From Pirellulales bacterium (lineage in GTDB: Bacteria > Planctomycetota > Planctomycetia > Pirellulales > Thermoguttaceae): DNA of 7,430 nucleotides. Below the pieces are notes generated by a model that ran no database searches, was not told where the DNA came from, and saw only the letters and a program-made list of their open reading frames with translations. Below, in pieces: positions 1 through 5,140 of the stretch. Every line of letters starts with the position of its first letter. Within the stretch, counting starts at the first letter, position 1. Where the stretch lies: contig DAOWNK010000160.1 of the NCBI GenBank assembly GCA_030642635.1, positions 1 through 7,430 on the forward strand, in the 5' to 3' direction. Made by a program: the position numbers and the translations under genes.

Positions 1-81
1 AAAGGCGAAACCTCCAGACGTAAATCGCAAAAAACACCTAGCGCTGTCATATTAAGAATCCCAGGATGGAAGGTAAATCCT

Positions 82-171
82 GGGGGCTGGGGACTGGGGG
101 ACAGTGTCTAGGGTGGCTATAGTGGGGCTATGGAGCTAAGACACTGACCCTAGCACGCAGCCCCCAGCCCC
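82..171. repeat. G-rich imperfect inverted repeat in the tsaD leader
   Basis: The block 83-96 (GGGGCTGGGGACTG) is matched at 13 of 14 positions by the reverse complement of 158-171, just upstream of tsaD. Between these arms lie two more complementary pairs: CAGTGTCT (102-109) with AGACACTG (139-146), and CTAGGGT (108-114) with ACCCTAG (147-153). These inner pairs are in crossed order, so they cannot all form at once as simple nested stems. Positions 82-113 also hold four G-runs of three or more. The arms are directly visible; any function (leader structure, mobile-repeat remnant) is inference. Confidence 0.7.
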
Positions 172-178
172 TGTTTTG

Positions 179-1198
179 ATGAACATCCTCACGCTGGAGA
201 CAACCTGCGACGAGACGGCGGCGGCGATCATTACCGATCGGCTCGAAGCGGCAGCTTCGGTGGTTGCCTCTCAGGACGCATTGCACCGCCGATTCGGGGG
301 GGTTGTGCCGGAGATCGCTTCCCGAGCACACCTGGAGCGCATCCTGCCGGTTATTGACGAGGTTCTACACCGGGCCGGCCTCTCGCTGGACGAAATCGAC
401 GCCGTGGCCGTGGCCAATACGCCGGGACTGGCCGGATCGCTGCTGGTCGGGCTGGTCGCTGCAAAAACGCTCTGCCTGGTCAAGGGAATACCGCTGGTCG
501 CTGTGAACCATCTACAGGCTCATATCTACGCATGTCGTCTGGCTGCCGAGACGGACGTTTTTCCATGCGTCGGGCTGATCGTCAGCGGCGGACACACCAG
601 CCTGTACCATTGCGACGATCCGCTTAGCTTCGAGTTGCTCGGCAGCACGATCGACGACGCGGCCGGCGAGGCCTTCGATAAGGTCGCCACGATGCTCGGC
701 CTGCCGTACCCCGGCGGACCGGCAATTCAACGTGCAGCCGAGTCCGGCAATCCACGCGCATATCGGTTTCCACGACCGCTGCTGGACGACGAAGACCGGC
801 TCGATTTCAGCTTCAGCGGCCTGAAGACGGCCGTGCGATACCAGATCGTCGGGCCGGGAAAAACGGACTTCGCCAAAATCAAACTCGACCGGCGGCAAGT
901 GGCCGATCTGGCCGCCGGCTTTCAGGAAGCGGTGGTCGATTGCCTACTGGGCAAGGCGATGCTGGCTCTGAAGCAAACGGGGCGAAAGATACTCTGCGTC
1001 GGTGGGGGCGTGGCGGCAAACGCACGACTGAGAAAACGGCTGGCGGATGAGGCACAGCAGAGGAATATACAACTGCACATTGCACCACTGCAACTATGCA
1101 CCGACAATGCCGTAATGGGAGCCATCGCCGTAGAACGGCTTCGGGCGGGCCTGACTGAGAACCTCGACCTGGACATCTCGCCAGGGGTCGTACGGTAG
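179..1198 (+). CDS. tsaD: tRNA N6-adenosine threonylcarbamoyltransferase TsaD
   Basis: This is the universal TsaD/Kae1 enzyme, which transfers the threonylcarbamoyl group from TC-AMP to A37 of ANN-decoding tRNAs in the cytoplasm, working with TsaB and TsaE. The product is 339 residues, normal for the bacterial family. Visible family motifs are the N-terminal LETTCDET, the metal-binding pair H111 and H115 in NHLQAHIYA, SGGHTS near 137-141, DDAAGEAFDKVA near 159-170, FSFSGLKTAV near 210-219, GGGVAANARL near 275-284, and CTDN with D309 as a further metal ligand. No key residue is missing. I chose ATG 179 over an adjacent in-frame TTG at 176. No Shine-Dalgarno sequence is visible; the upstream bases are C- and T-rich. 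The TAG stop (1196-1198) lies inside the left arm of a long inverted repeat. Identification is secure; the start could shift by one codon. Confidence 0.97.
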   Translation: MNILTLETTCDETAAAIITDRLEAAASVVASQDALHRRFGGVVPEIASRAHLERILPVIDEVLHRAGLSLDEIDAVAVANTPGLAGSLLVGLVAAKTLCLVKGIPLVAVNHLQAHIYACRLAAETDVFPCVGLIVSGGHTSLYHCDDPLSFELLGSTIDDAAGEAFDKVATMLGLPYPGGPAIQRAAESGNPRAYRFPRPLLDDEDRLDFSFSGLKTAVRYQIVGPGKTDFAKIKLDRRQVADLAAGFQEAVVDCLLGKAMLALKQTGRKILCVGGGVAANARLRKRLADEAQQRNIQLHIAPLQLCTDNAVMGAIAVERLRAGLTENLDLDISPGVVR

Positions 1199-1283
1199 GC
1201 TGGGTCGAGCGGAGCGAGGCCCACCTGTTCAGAATCGCAATATTTCAGTGGAAGGTGGCCTCGCTCCGCTCGACCCAGCCTAC
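1195..1283. repeat. Long perfect inverted repeat at the tsaD 3' end
   Basis: Positions 1195-1221 are the exact reverse complement of 1257-1283 (27 bp). The pairing continues inward by four more pairs (ACCT/AGGT) after one unpaired C, leaving a loop of roughly 25 bases. The arms contain GTCGAGCGGAGCGAGGCC. The tsaD stop codon is made from bases of the left arm. No T-run follows, so this is not a classical intrinsic terminator, though the stem could still protect the mRNA 3' end. A related core, GAGCGAAGCGAAGCCCC, occurs inside the ATPase gene at 6447-6463, which points to a dispersed palindromic repeat family in this genome. Confidence 0.9.
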
Positions 1284-1574
1284 ACTTTATTGTTCGAGTT
1301 TAGCCAATGTTTCCCATGCTGTTGGGGGGTGATGTCATGCAATACTTTGTTTATTTGCGGTGCTGGATAGCCATACGGCCTGGATTTGGTGGAATTCCTT
1401 GCGATAGTGGTCGGTCGCAAAGCCTTTGTCAACAACGACTTACATGCTTTGAACATCGGCATCAACAGACTCGTAGTAACTGTATCCCGACCATGAAGTT
1501 CAGCCCGATTTAATCGTTATTAAGCCGAAGGATTAAAATTTTGGTACAAAAGTGACTATCTGGCTTAAAATTTG
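1284..1574. other. Intergenic stretch without a convincing gene
   Basis: Between the tsaD inverted repeat and the csrA promoter I see no supported gene. A 68-codon open frame at 1307-1513 on the plus strand lacks a ribosome binding site and recognisable motifs and looks like chance. The stretch becomes AT-rich from about 1505 and contains a weak 7-bp inverted repeat (TTTAATC 1509-1515 with GATTAAA 1531-1537). It could hold a small RNA or a decayed gene, but nothing in the sequence demonstrates either. Confidence 0.4.
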
Positions 1575-1575
1575 C

Positions 1576-1604
1576 TTGACTTCGCCGGAATCGGGCGTAT
1601 GGTA
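1576..1604 (+). promoter_or_regulatory. Candidate sigma70-type promoter of csrA
   Basis: TTGACT at 1576-1581 is followed after 17 bases by TATGGT at 1599-1604, matching 5/6 and 4/6 of the -35 and -10 consensus. It would start transcription near 1611 and give a leader of about 85 bases before csrA. Supported by motif match and position only. Confidence 0.5.
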
Positions 1605-1650
1605 GATTAATGGTGGTGTCCGTATGCACACTACGCATCGCTTTTGCGAG

Positions 1651-1689
1651 GGGCTTCAAATTAGGAAGCCCTGGAAAGTAAGCGAAGGA
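1651..1689 (+). promoter_or_regulatory. csrA leader hairpin with GGA motifs, candidate CsrA-binding region
   Basis: A 7-bp hairpin (GGGCTTC 1651-1657 with GAAGCCC 1665-1671, loop AAATTAG) has a GGA at 1664-1666 spanning the loop end. Further GGA triplets occur at 1673-1675 and 1687-1689, the last being part of the Shine-Dalgarno sequence GAAGGA (1684-1689), seven bases before the csrA ATG. CsrA proteins bind GGA in loops or single-stranded RNA and several repress their own translation by covering the ribosome binding site. Autoregulation here is inferred from this arrangement. Confidence 0.45.
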
Positions 1690-1696
1690 ACGTGAT

Positions 1697-1924
1697 ATGT
1701 TGGTGTTATCCCGAAAAAAGAACGAAAGTATTGTCATCAACGATGACATTACAATCGTGGTTGTGGAGATTCGAGGTGACAAGGTTCGCCTGGGGGTCGA
1801 GGCCCCAAAGGAAGTGCCTGTCCACCGACGCGAAGTGTTCGACGCAATCCACCGCAACGACGGACTCTCTACAGACAAGACGGCGAGAAAGCCGGATACC
1901 GCCAAGGCCGGCGGAAACGCATAG
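1697..1924 (+). CDS. csrA: Carbon storage regulator CsrA, RNA-binding translational regulator
   Basis: A 75-residue CsrA/RsmA family protein. These homodimers bind GGA-containing hairpins in mRNA leaders and regulate translation or stability, typically of genes for carbon metabolism, motility and biofilm. The signature MLVLSRKKNES at the N-terminus and APKEVPVHRREVF at 36-48 are clear, including L4, R6 and R44, the residues central to RNA contact in studied homologues; position 7 is Lys where E. coli has Arg. The family core ends near residue 55 and is followed by about 20 polar, Thr/Lys/Ala/Gly-rich residues that are probably disordered. The start is fixed by GAAGGA seven bases upstream. The gene has its own candidate promoter and an intrinsic terminator overlapping its stop, so it is probably monocistronic. 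FliW, the CsrA antagonist in some bacteria, is not in this window. Confidence 0.97.
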   Translation: MLVLSRKKNESIVINDDITIVVVEIRGDKVRLGVEAPKEVPVHRREVFDAIHRNDGLSTDKTARKPDTAKAGGNA

Positions 1925-1939
1925 CCCGCCGGTGTTTTT
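1908..1939 (+). terminator. Intrinsic terminator of csrA
   Basis: CCGGCGG (1908-1914) pairs perfectly with CCGCCGG (1926-1932). The 11-base loop runs into the csrA stop codon (1922-1924), and TG then TTTTT (1935-1939) follows. A GC stem followed by a U-run is the standard rho-independent form; the stem is short but very GC-rich. Confidence 0.7.
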
Positions 1940-1972
1940 CTGCCGTACTATCGGCACACGCCCGGTTACCTC

Positions 1973-2002
1973 TTGACGAAACCACTTGTGCCAAGCTATA
2001 TA
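1973..2002 (+). promoter_or_regulatory. Candidate sigma70-type promoter of tRNA-Glu and hemH
   Basis: TTGACG at 1973-1978 is followed after 18 bases by TATATA at 1997-2002 (17 bases if CTATAT is taken as the -10). A G/C-rich stretch (GGGCG) follows the -10, as is frequent at stable-RNA promoters. Transcription would begin near 2009, about 27 bases before the mature tRNA 5' end. Confidence 0.6.
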
Positions 2003-2035
2003 GGGCGATCTTGGCATATCCGATGCCAGCCAGAC

Positions 2036-2108
2036 GGCCCCATCGTCTAGCGGTCCAGGACTCCGGCCTTTCACGCCGGCAACACGGGTTCGAGTCCCGT
2101 TGGGGTCA
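2036..2108 (+). tRNA. tRNA-Glu, anticodon TTC
   Basis: A full cloverleaf can be drawn. The acceptor stem is 2036-2042 with 2101-2107, with one G-T wobble, and A2108 is the discriminator. The anticodon stem is CCGGC/GCCGG with the seven-base loop CTTTCAC at 2068-2074, which puts TTC at 2070-2072. The T arm is ACGGG/CCCGT with loop TTCGAGT. The anticodon reads GAA and GAG, giving glutamate. The CCA end is not encoded; CTG follows the discriminator base. Besides translation, Glu-tRNA(Glu) is the substrate of glutamyl-tRNA reductase in the C5 haem pathway, notable because hemH begins 27 bases downstream with no terminator between. Confidence 0.97.
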
Positions 2109-2135
2109 CTGTTACAAGGGAAGGGGGAAGGCGGA

Positions 2136-3080
2136 ATGGAGAAAGACGAAACCAAAATCCCTTCTTGCGACGCCGTATTGATGATCTCCTTCGGCGGTCC
2201 GGAACGTCCGGATGAGGTAATGCCGTTTCTGGAAAATGTAGTGCAAGGCAAGAACGTTCCGCACGAGCGGTTGTTGGAGGTTGCACGGCACTACGAACCG
2301 TTCGGCGGGGTTAGCCCGATCAATACACAAAGTCGGGCATTGCTGGCCTCGCTGTTGAACGAGTTGAACGCACATGGACCGACCGTGCCGGTCTATTGGG
2401 GTAATCTGTACTGGCACCCGATGCTGGCGGACGTGTTGCGTCAAATGGCCGACGACGGCGTGCGTCGGGCACTGGCGTTCGTTACTTCTGCATTCGATTC
2501 TTATTCGGGTCGTCGGCAGTGCATCGAGGAAATCGATCGCGCCAGGAAAGAGATCGAGACTGAAGCACCGCAGATAGAGTATCTGCGGGAGTTTTACAAC
2601 AATCCTGGTTTTATCGAACCGACGGCCGAACGAGTCGAGAGTGCATTGGGAGAGGTGCCCGACGAGCGGCGAGCGGCTGCACGGCTGATCTACACCGCAC
2701 ACAGCATTCCGGCGGCCATGGCGAAAAAGTGCGACTACGAAGTGCAACTCCGCGAGGCGTGCCGGCTGGTTTCCGAACTGCTGGGCAGGTCCGAGCGGCA
2801 GCTTGCGTATCACAGCCGCAGTGGCCGGCCGCAGCAGCAATGGCTCGGGCCGCAGATCGGCGACTATCTGCGCGAAACCTGCCGCAATGGTGAAGTTGAC
2901 GACGTGGTGCTCGTGCCGATCGGCTTTGTTTGCGAAAACATCGAGATCGTCTACGATCTGGACGTAGAGGTGGCGGCACTGTGCGAGAAGTTGGGCATAA
3001 ACATGGTGCGTGCGGCGGTGGTCGGCTCTCATCCGCGATTCGTGCAGATGATCCGCGAGTTGATTGCCGAACGTGTGTAA
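2136..3080 (+). CDS. hemH: Ferrochelatase (protoporphyrin or coproporphyrin type)
   Basis: Ferrochelatase inserts Fe(II) into a porphyrin, either protoporphyrin IX as the last haem step or coproporphyrin III in the coproporphyrin-dependent route; which one applies cannot be read from this window. The product is 314 residues, usual for soluble bacterial members. Motifs seen are LMISFGGPERPDEV near 15-28, FGGVSPIN at 56-63, the catalytic His H189 in YTAHSIP, SRSGRPQQQWLGP near 227-239, and PIGFVCENIEIVYDLD near 261-276 with E270 at the conserved acidic metal-site position. The N-terminal half resembles the actinobacterial type, but the C-terminus lacks a cysteine cluster, so no [2Fe-2S] centre is expected. 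I chose ATG 2136, preceded by the strong purine ribosome site AGGGGGAAGG, over an upstream in-frame TTG at 2100 that lies inside tRNA-Glu. It is probably co-transcribed with that tRNA and ends in a strong stem. Confidence 0.95.
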   Translation: MEKDETKIPSCDAVLMISFGGPERPDEVMPFLENVVQGKNVPHERLLEVARHYEPFGGVSPINTQSRALLASLLNELNAHGPTVPVYWGNLYWHPMLADVLRQMADDGVRRALAFVTSAFDSYSGRRQCIEEIDRARKEIETEAPQIEYLREFYNNPGFIEPTAERVESALGEVPDERRAAARLIYTAHSIPAAMAKKCDYEVQLREACRLVSELLGRSERQLAYHSRSGRPQQQWLGPQIGDYLRETCRNGEVDDVVLVPIGFVCENIEIVYDLDVEVAALCEKLGINMVRAAVVGSHPRFVQMIRELIAERV

Positions 3081-3133
3081 GCCGCTTGCGGCTTCGCACA
3101 CAGTGGCGGGCATATTGCGAAGCCGCAAGCGGC
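3081..3133 (+). terminator. Strong stem-loop directly after hemH
   Basis: Positions 3081-3098 are the exact reverse complement of 3116-3133 (18 bp) around a 17-base loop, starting at the first base after the hemH TAA. Each arm also contains a small palindrome, CCGCTTGCGG. The T-run is absent (ACTAAACTTTACCC follows), so it may act as a transcript-end stabiliser or be a dispersed repeat rather than a true intrinsic terminator. A 14-base relative, AAGCCGCAAGTGGC, lies at 5125-5138 after dcd. Confidence 0.65.
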
Positions 3134-3275
3134 ACTAAACTTTACCCAATCGTTTTGGTTGTTCTCCATTGTCCCTTATCTGTTTGTTATTTCATCCTTC
3201 TTTACTTGCCATGTGGTTCTGGTGGTGTATGTTTTCGACGCCGCGTTGTTAGTGGAACGGAAACCGGAGCAAGCC

Positions 3276-3779
3276 ATGGTCAGAATATCGGCAAATATAG
3301 CAGCGTTTGCGCTGATCGCATTATCGATCGGCTTTAACATGTGGCGGTACCCGGCGGTGTGGGATATGGTCGGCGGGTCGCCTGGTCTTTCGCTGGCAAG
3401 CGAATCGGCACAGCCGGAAGGTACGGCCGAGTCGAAACCATCAGCGGCGCCGACAGTCGCATTGCAGACAACAGACGTATCAGAGGATTGCGAACGATAC
3501 GAGTTCGACGACCGGCGCGATCCGTGCGAGGTTGCACCGTCGGCAGGCTACGCGTCCACAGCAAAACAAGACGTCGCATTTACATCGGAGGCGTCAATTG
3601 TCGGATTGGTTCCGGTGGTGCGATCGGACGGGGATTTTAATTTTGGCGATGTCCTGCATGCAGAACTCGATCGGCAGATCGTTCGTTTACCGCCGATAGA
3701 TCGAGAGGCGTCGACTTCGGCGAGTCGTTTTGTTGGACAAGTTCCGACGTATCGCATCTATCCGACGACCGGTATTTAG
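3276..3779 (+). CDS. Hypothetical single-TM protein
   Basis: I do not recognise a named family. The product is 167 residues. Residues 4-22 form one hydrophobic segment after a short basic start (MVR), then WRYP; this fits an N-terminal membrane anchor or an uncleaved signal. No clear signal-peptidase site or lipobox Cys is seen. Residues 36-68 are low-complexity Ser/Ala/Pro/Glu, like a linker. Two cysteines, C72 and C84, flank an acidic patch (EDCERYEFDDRRDPCE) and could form a disulfide if the domain is outside the membrane. The C-terminal third (FGDVLHAELDRQIVRLPPID) is moderately conserved-looking. I chose ATG 3276 because GGAG sits six bases upstream; the frame stays open upstream to a TTG at 3159, but without a ribosome site. 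The stop is part of a 14-base palindrome. A Planctomycetes-restricted membrane protein is a guess. Confidence 0.7.
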   Translation: MVRISANIAAFALIALSIGFNMWRYPAVWDMVGGSPGLSLASESAQPEGTAESKPSAAPTVALQTTDVSEDCERYEFDDRRDPCEVAPSAGYASTAKQDVAFTSEASIVGLVPVVRSDGDFNFGDVLHAELDRQIVRLPPIDREASTSASRFVGQVPTYRIYPTTGI

Positions 3780-3790
3780 CCCCGGGGCTA
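3777..3790. repeat. 14-base perfect palindrome containing a stop codon
   Basis: TAGCCCCGGGGCTA is its own reverse complement. Its first three bases are the TAG stop of the upstream hypothetical gene. It lies 22 bases before another perfect stem-loop, so the two may belong to one dispersed repeat or a composite 3'-end structure. Confidence 0.75.
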
Positions 3791-3812
3791 GCGGAAAACG
3801 CTTGCCACATTT

Positions 3813-3836
3813 GCCCGCCGTGTATTCACGGCGGGC
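3813..3836 (+). terminator. Perfect 10-bp hairpin between the hypothetical gene and nth
   Basis: GCCCGCCGTG (3813-3822) pairs fully with CACGGCGGGC (3827-3836) around a TATT loop. TAAATAGG follows, with no U-run, so a classical terminator is not proven. It sits 31 bases before the nth ATG and may end the upstream transcript, lie in the nth leader, or be a dispersed repeat of this genome. Confidence 0.6.
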
Positions 3837-3867
3837 TAAATAGGAGAACTACGAACTACCGAAACTC

Positions 3868-4518
3868 ATGCCCGCCACCGCCGATGCAAAACGATACGCG
3901 GCCAAGGTGGCTCGACGTTTGCGTCGAGAGTACCCGGATGCCGCCTGCTCGCTCGATCATCGCAGCCCGTTGGAGTTGCTGGTGGCTACGATCCTTTCGG
4001 CACAGTGTACCGACCAGCGTGTAAACTTGGTAACGGCGAAGCTCTTTCGGAAGTATCGCACCGTAGCCGATTACGTTCGCACACCGCCGGCCGAACTGGA
4101 GCGAGATATCCAAAGCACCGGTTTTTTTCGGAACAAGGCGAAGAACATCCGGGGCTGTTGCAATACACTGCTCGAACGGTACGATGGAGAAGTTCCCCAG
4201 GAAATAGACACCCTGGTCAAGATGCCTGGGGTCGGGCGAAAAACGGCCAACGTGGTCCTTGGCGCGGCGTTCGGTATCGCCTCTGGGATAGTGGTGGACA
4301 CCCACGTCGGGCGGATCAGCCGTCGGCTGGGTCTTTCCGCCGAGAAGAATCCGGAGAAAATCGAGGCTGACCTGATGGAGCGGTTTCCCCGGAAACAGTG
4401 GATTGTGTTGAGCCATCAGATGATCCGGCACGGCCGCCGATATTGTATTGCCAGGAAGCCGCAATGCGATGATTGTCCGCTTCGAGATATTTGTCCGCGT
4501 ATCGGCGTTGAGAACTAA
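3868..4518 (+). CDS. nth: Endonuclease III, base-excision repair DNA glycosylase/AP lyase
   Basis: Endonuclease III removes oxidised pyrimidines from DNA and nicks the abasic site by beta-elimination. The 216-residue product has the whole family layout: LLVATILSAQCTDQRVN near 37-53, the helix-hairpin-helix MPGVGRKTANVVL at 119-131 carrying the Schiff-base lysine K125, VDTHVGR with the catalytic aspartate D144, and the C-terminal [4Fe-4S] motif C193-x6-C200-x2-C203-x5-C209. All key residues are present, so it should be active. The N-terminus from ATG 3868 aligns with the expected family start. The only purine-rich site, AGGAG at 3842-3846, is about 21 bases upstream, too far for a normal ribosome site, so initiation may be Shine-Dalgarno-independent. 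dcd follows after 17 bases, giving a probable two-gene operon for DNA and nucleotide maintenance. Confidence 0.97.
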   Translation: MPATADAKRYAAKVARRLRREYPDAACSLDHRSPLELLVATILSAQCTDQRVNLVTAKLFRKYRTVADYVRTPPAELERDIQSTGFFRNKAKNIRGCCNTLLERYDGEVPQEIDTLVKMPGVGRKTANVVLGAAFGIASGIVVDTHVGRISRRLGLSAEKNPEKIEADLMERFPRKQWIVLSHQMIRHGRRYCIARKPQCDDCPLRDICPRIGVEN

Positions 4519-4535
4519 CATTCAAAATTACTAAA

Positions 4536-5111
4536 ATGGTTCTATCCGGTCACGAGATCAAACGTCAGTTTGGCGAGAATATCATCATCGAGCCGTTCGA
4601 CGAGTCGAAGCTCAACCCGAACAGCTACAACCTCTCGCTGCACAACGAGTTGATGGTGTACGAGGAAGTGGTGTTGGACATGCGGAAGGCGAACCGCGTG
4701 CGGCGAATCGTGATCCCGCCGGAGGGCCTCGACCTCCATGCAAACCAACTCTACCTTGGCCGAACCGCCGAACTGACCGAAACGCACAACCTGGTGCCGA
4801 TGATCGAGGGCCGCTCGTCGGTCGGTCGGCTCGGGCTGTTCGTGCACGTGACGGCCGGGTTCGGCGACGTAGGGTTCTGCGGCTATTGGACCTTGGAGAT
4901 GTTCGCCGTCCAGCCGGTGCGCATATATCCCGGCGTGCCGATCTGTCAGATATTCTATCACGAAATACGCGGCGCCTTCGACGAATACGCAAGCGACAAG
5001 TACCAGCACAACACCGACATTCAGCCGAGCCTGCTGTTCAAGGAACTCGATCCCAAGGGCACGGCAGACCCGCAGATGGAGTTGCCGTTCAGCGTCGAGC
5101 GGTCGCGTTAG
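4536..5111 (+). CDS. dcd: dCTP deaminase (possibly bifunctional dCTP deaminase/dUTPase)
   Basis: A trimeric dUTPase-fold enzyme that deaminates dCTP to dUTP for thymidylate synthesis; some members also hydrolyse dUTP to dUMP. The product is 191 residues, within the family range. Seen are the N-terminal MVLSGHEIKR, LNPNSYNLSL at 26-35, the nucleotide-binding EGRSSVGRLGLFVHVTAGF at 91-109, the catalytic glutamate E121 in WTLEM, and a C-terminal KYQHNTDIQPS segment near 154-164 in the position of the flexible lid. The GF-D-GF-G-TLE pattern resembles archaeal and bifunctional members as much as the E. coli type, so mono- or bifunctional is left open. The ATG is preceded by an A/T-rich stretch without any Shine-Dalgarno sequence; the 17-base gap after nth suggests co-transcription. 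The ATPase gene converges on it 29 bases downstream. Confidence 0.93.
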   Translation: MVLSGHEIKRQFGENIIIEPFDESKLNPNSYNLSLHNELMVYEEVVLDMRKANRVRRIVIPPEGLDLHANQLYLGRTAELTETHNLVPMIEGRSSVGRLGLFVHVTAGFGDVGFCGYWTLEMFAVQPVRIYPGVPICQIFYHEIRGAFDEYASDKYQHNTDIQPSLLFKELDPKGTADPQMELPFSVERSR

Positions 5112-5124
5112 ATGATTGATTGCT

Positions 5125-5138
5125 AAGCCGCAAGTGGC
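5125..5138. repeat. Half-copy of the hemH 3' repeat between dcd and the ATPase gene
   Basis: AAGCCGCAAGTGGC differs at one base from AAGCCGCAAGCGGC, the right arm of the hemH stem-loop. It can fold on the plus strand as a small CAAG-loop hairpin (AGCCG/TGGCT with one G-T pair). It occupies most of the 29-base gap between the convergent genes, and no other terminator is visible there. Confidence 0.5.
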
Positions 5139-5140
5139 TG

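Noticed and set aside
1307..1513. 68-codon plus-strand open frame between tsaD and csrA
   Set aside because: No ribosome site, no motif, and odd Cys/Arg/Gln composition; probably chance.
2100..2135. Upstream TTG start for hemH
   Set aside because: It lies inside tRNA-Glu; ATG 2136 has a strong purine ribosome site and fits the family length.
2112..3128. Long minus-strand open frame (338 codons) opposite hemH
   Set aside because: The plus strand encodes a clear ferrochelatase with all motifs; the antisense frame has no recognisable domains and exists because of GC-rich codon use.
3159..3275. N-terminal extension of the hypothetical protein from a TTG start, which would add a second hydrophobic segment
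   Set aside because: No ribosome site at the TTG, and the hydrophobicity follows from T-rich intergenic DNA; ATG 3276 has GGAG at proper spacing.
3856..4521. Minus-strand open frame covering nth
   Set aside because: Antisense of a fully motif-supported endonuclease III gene.
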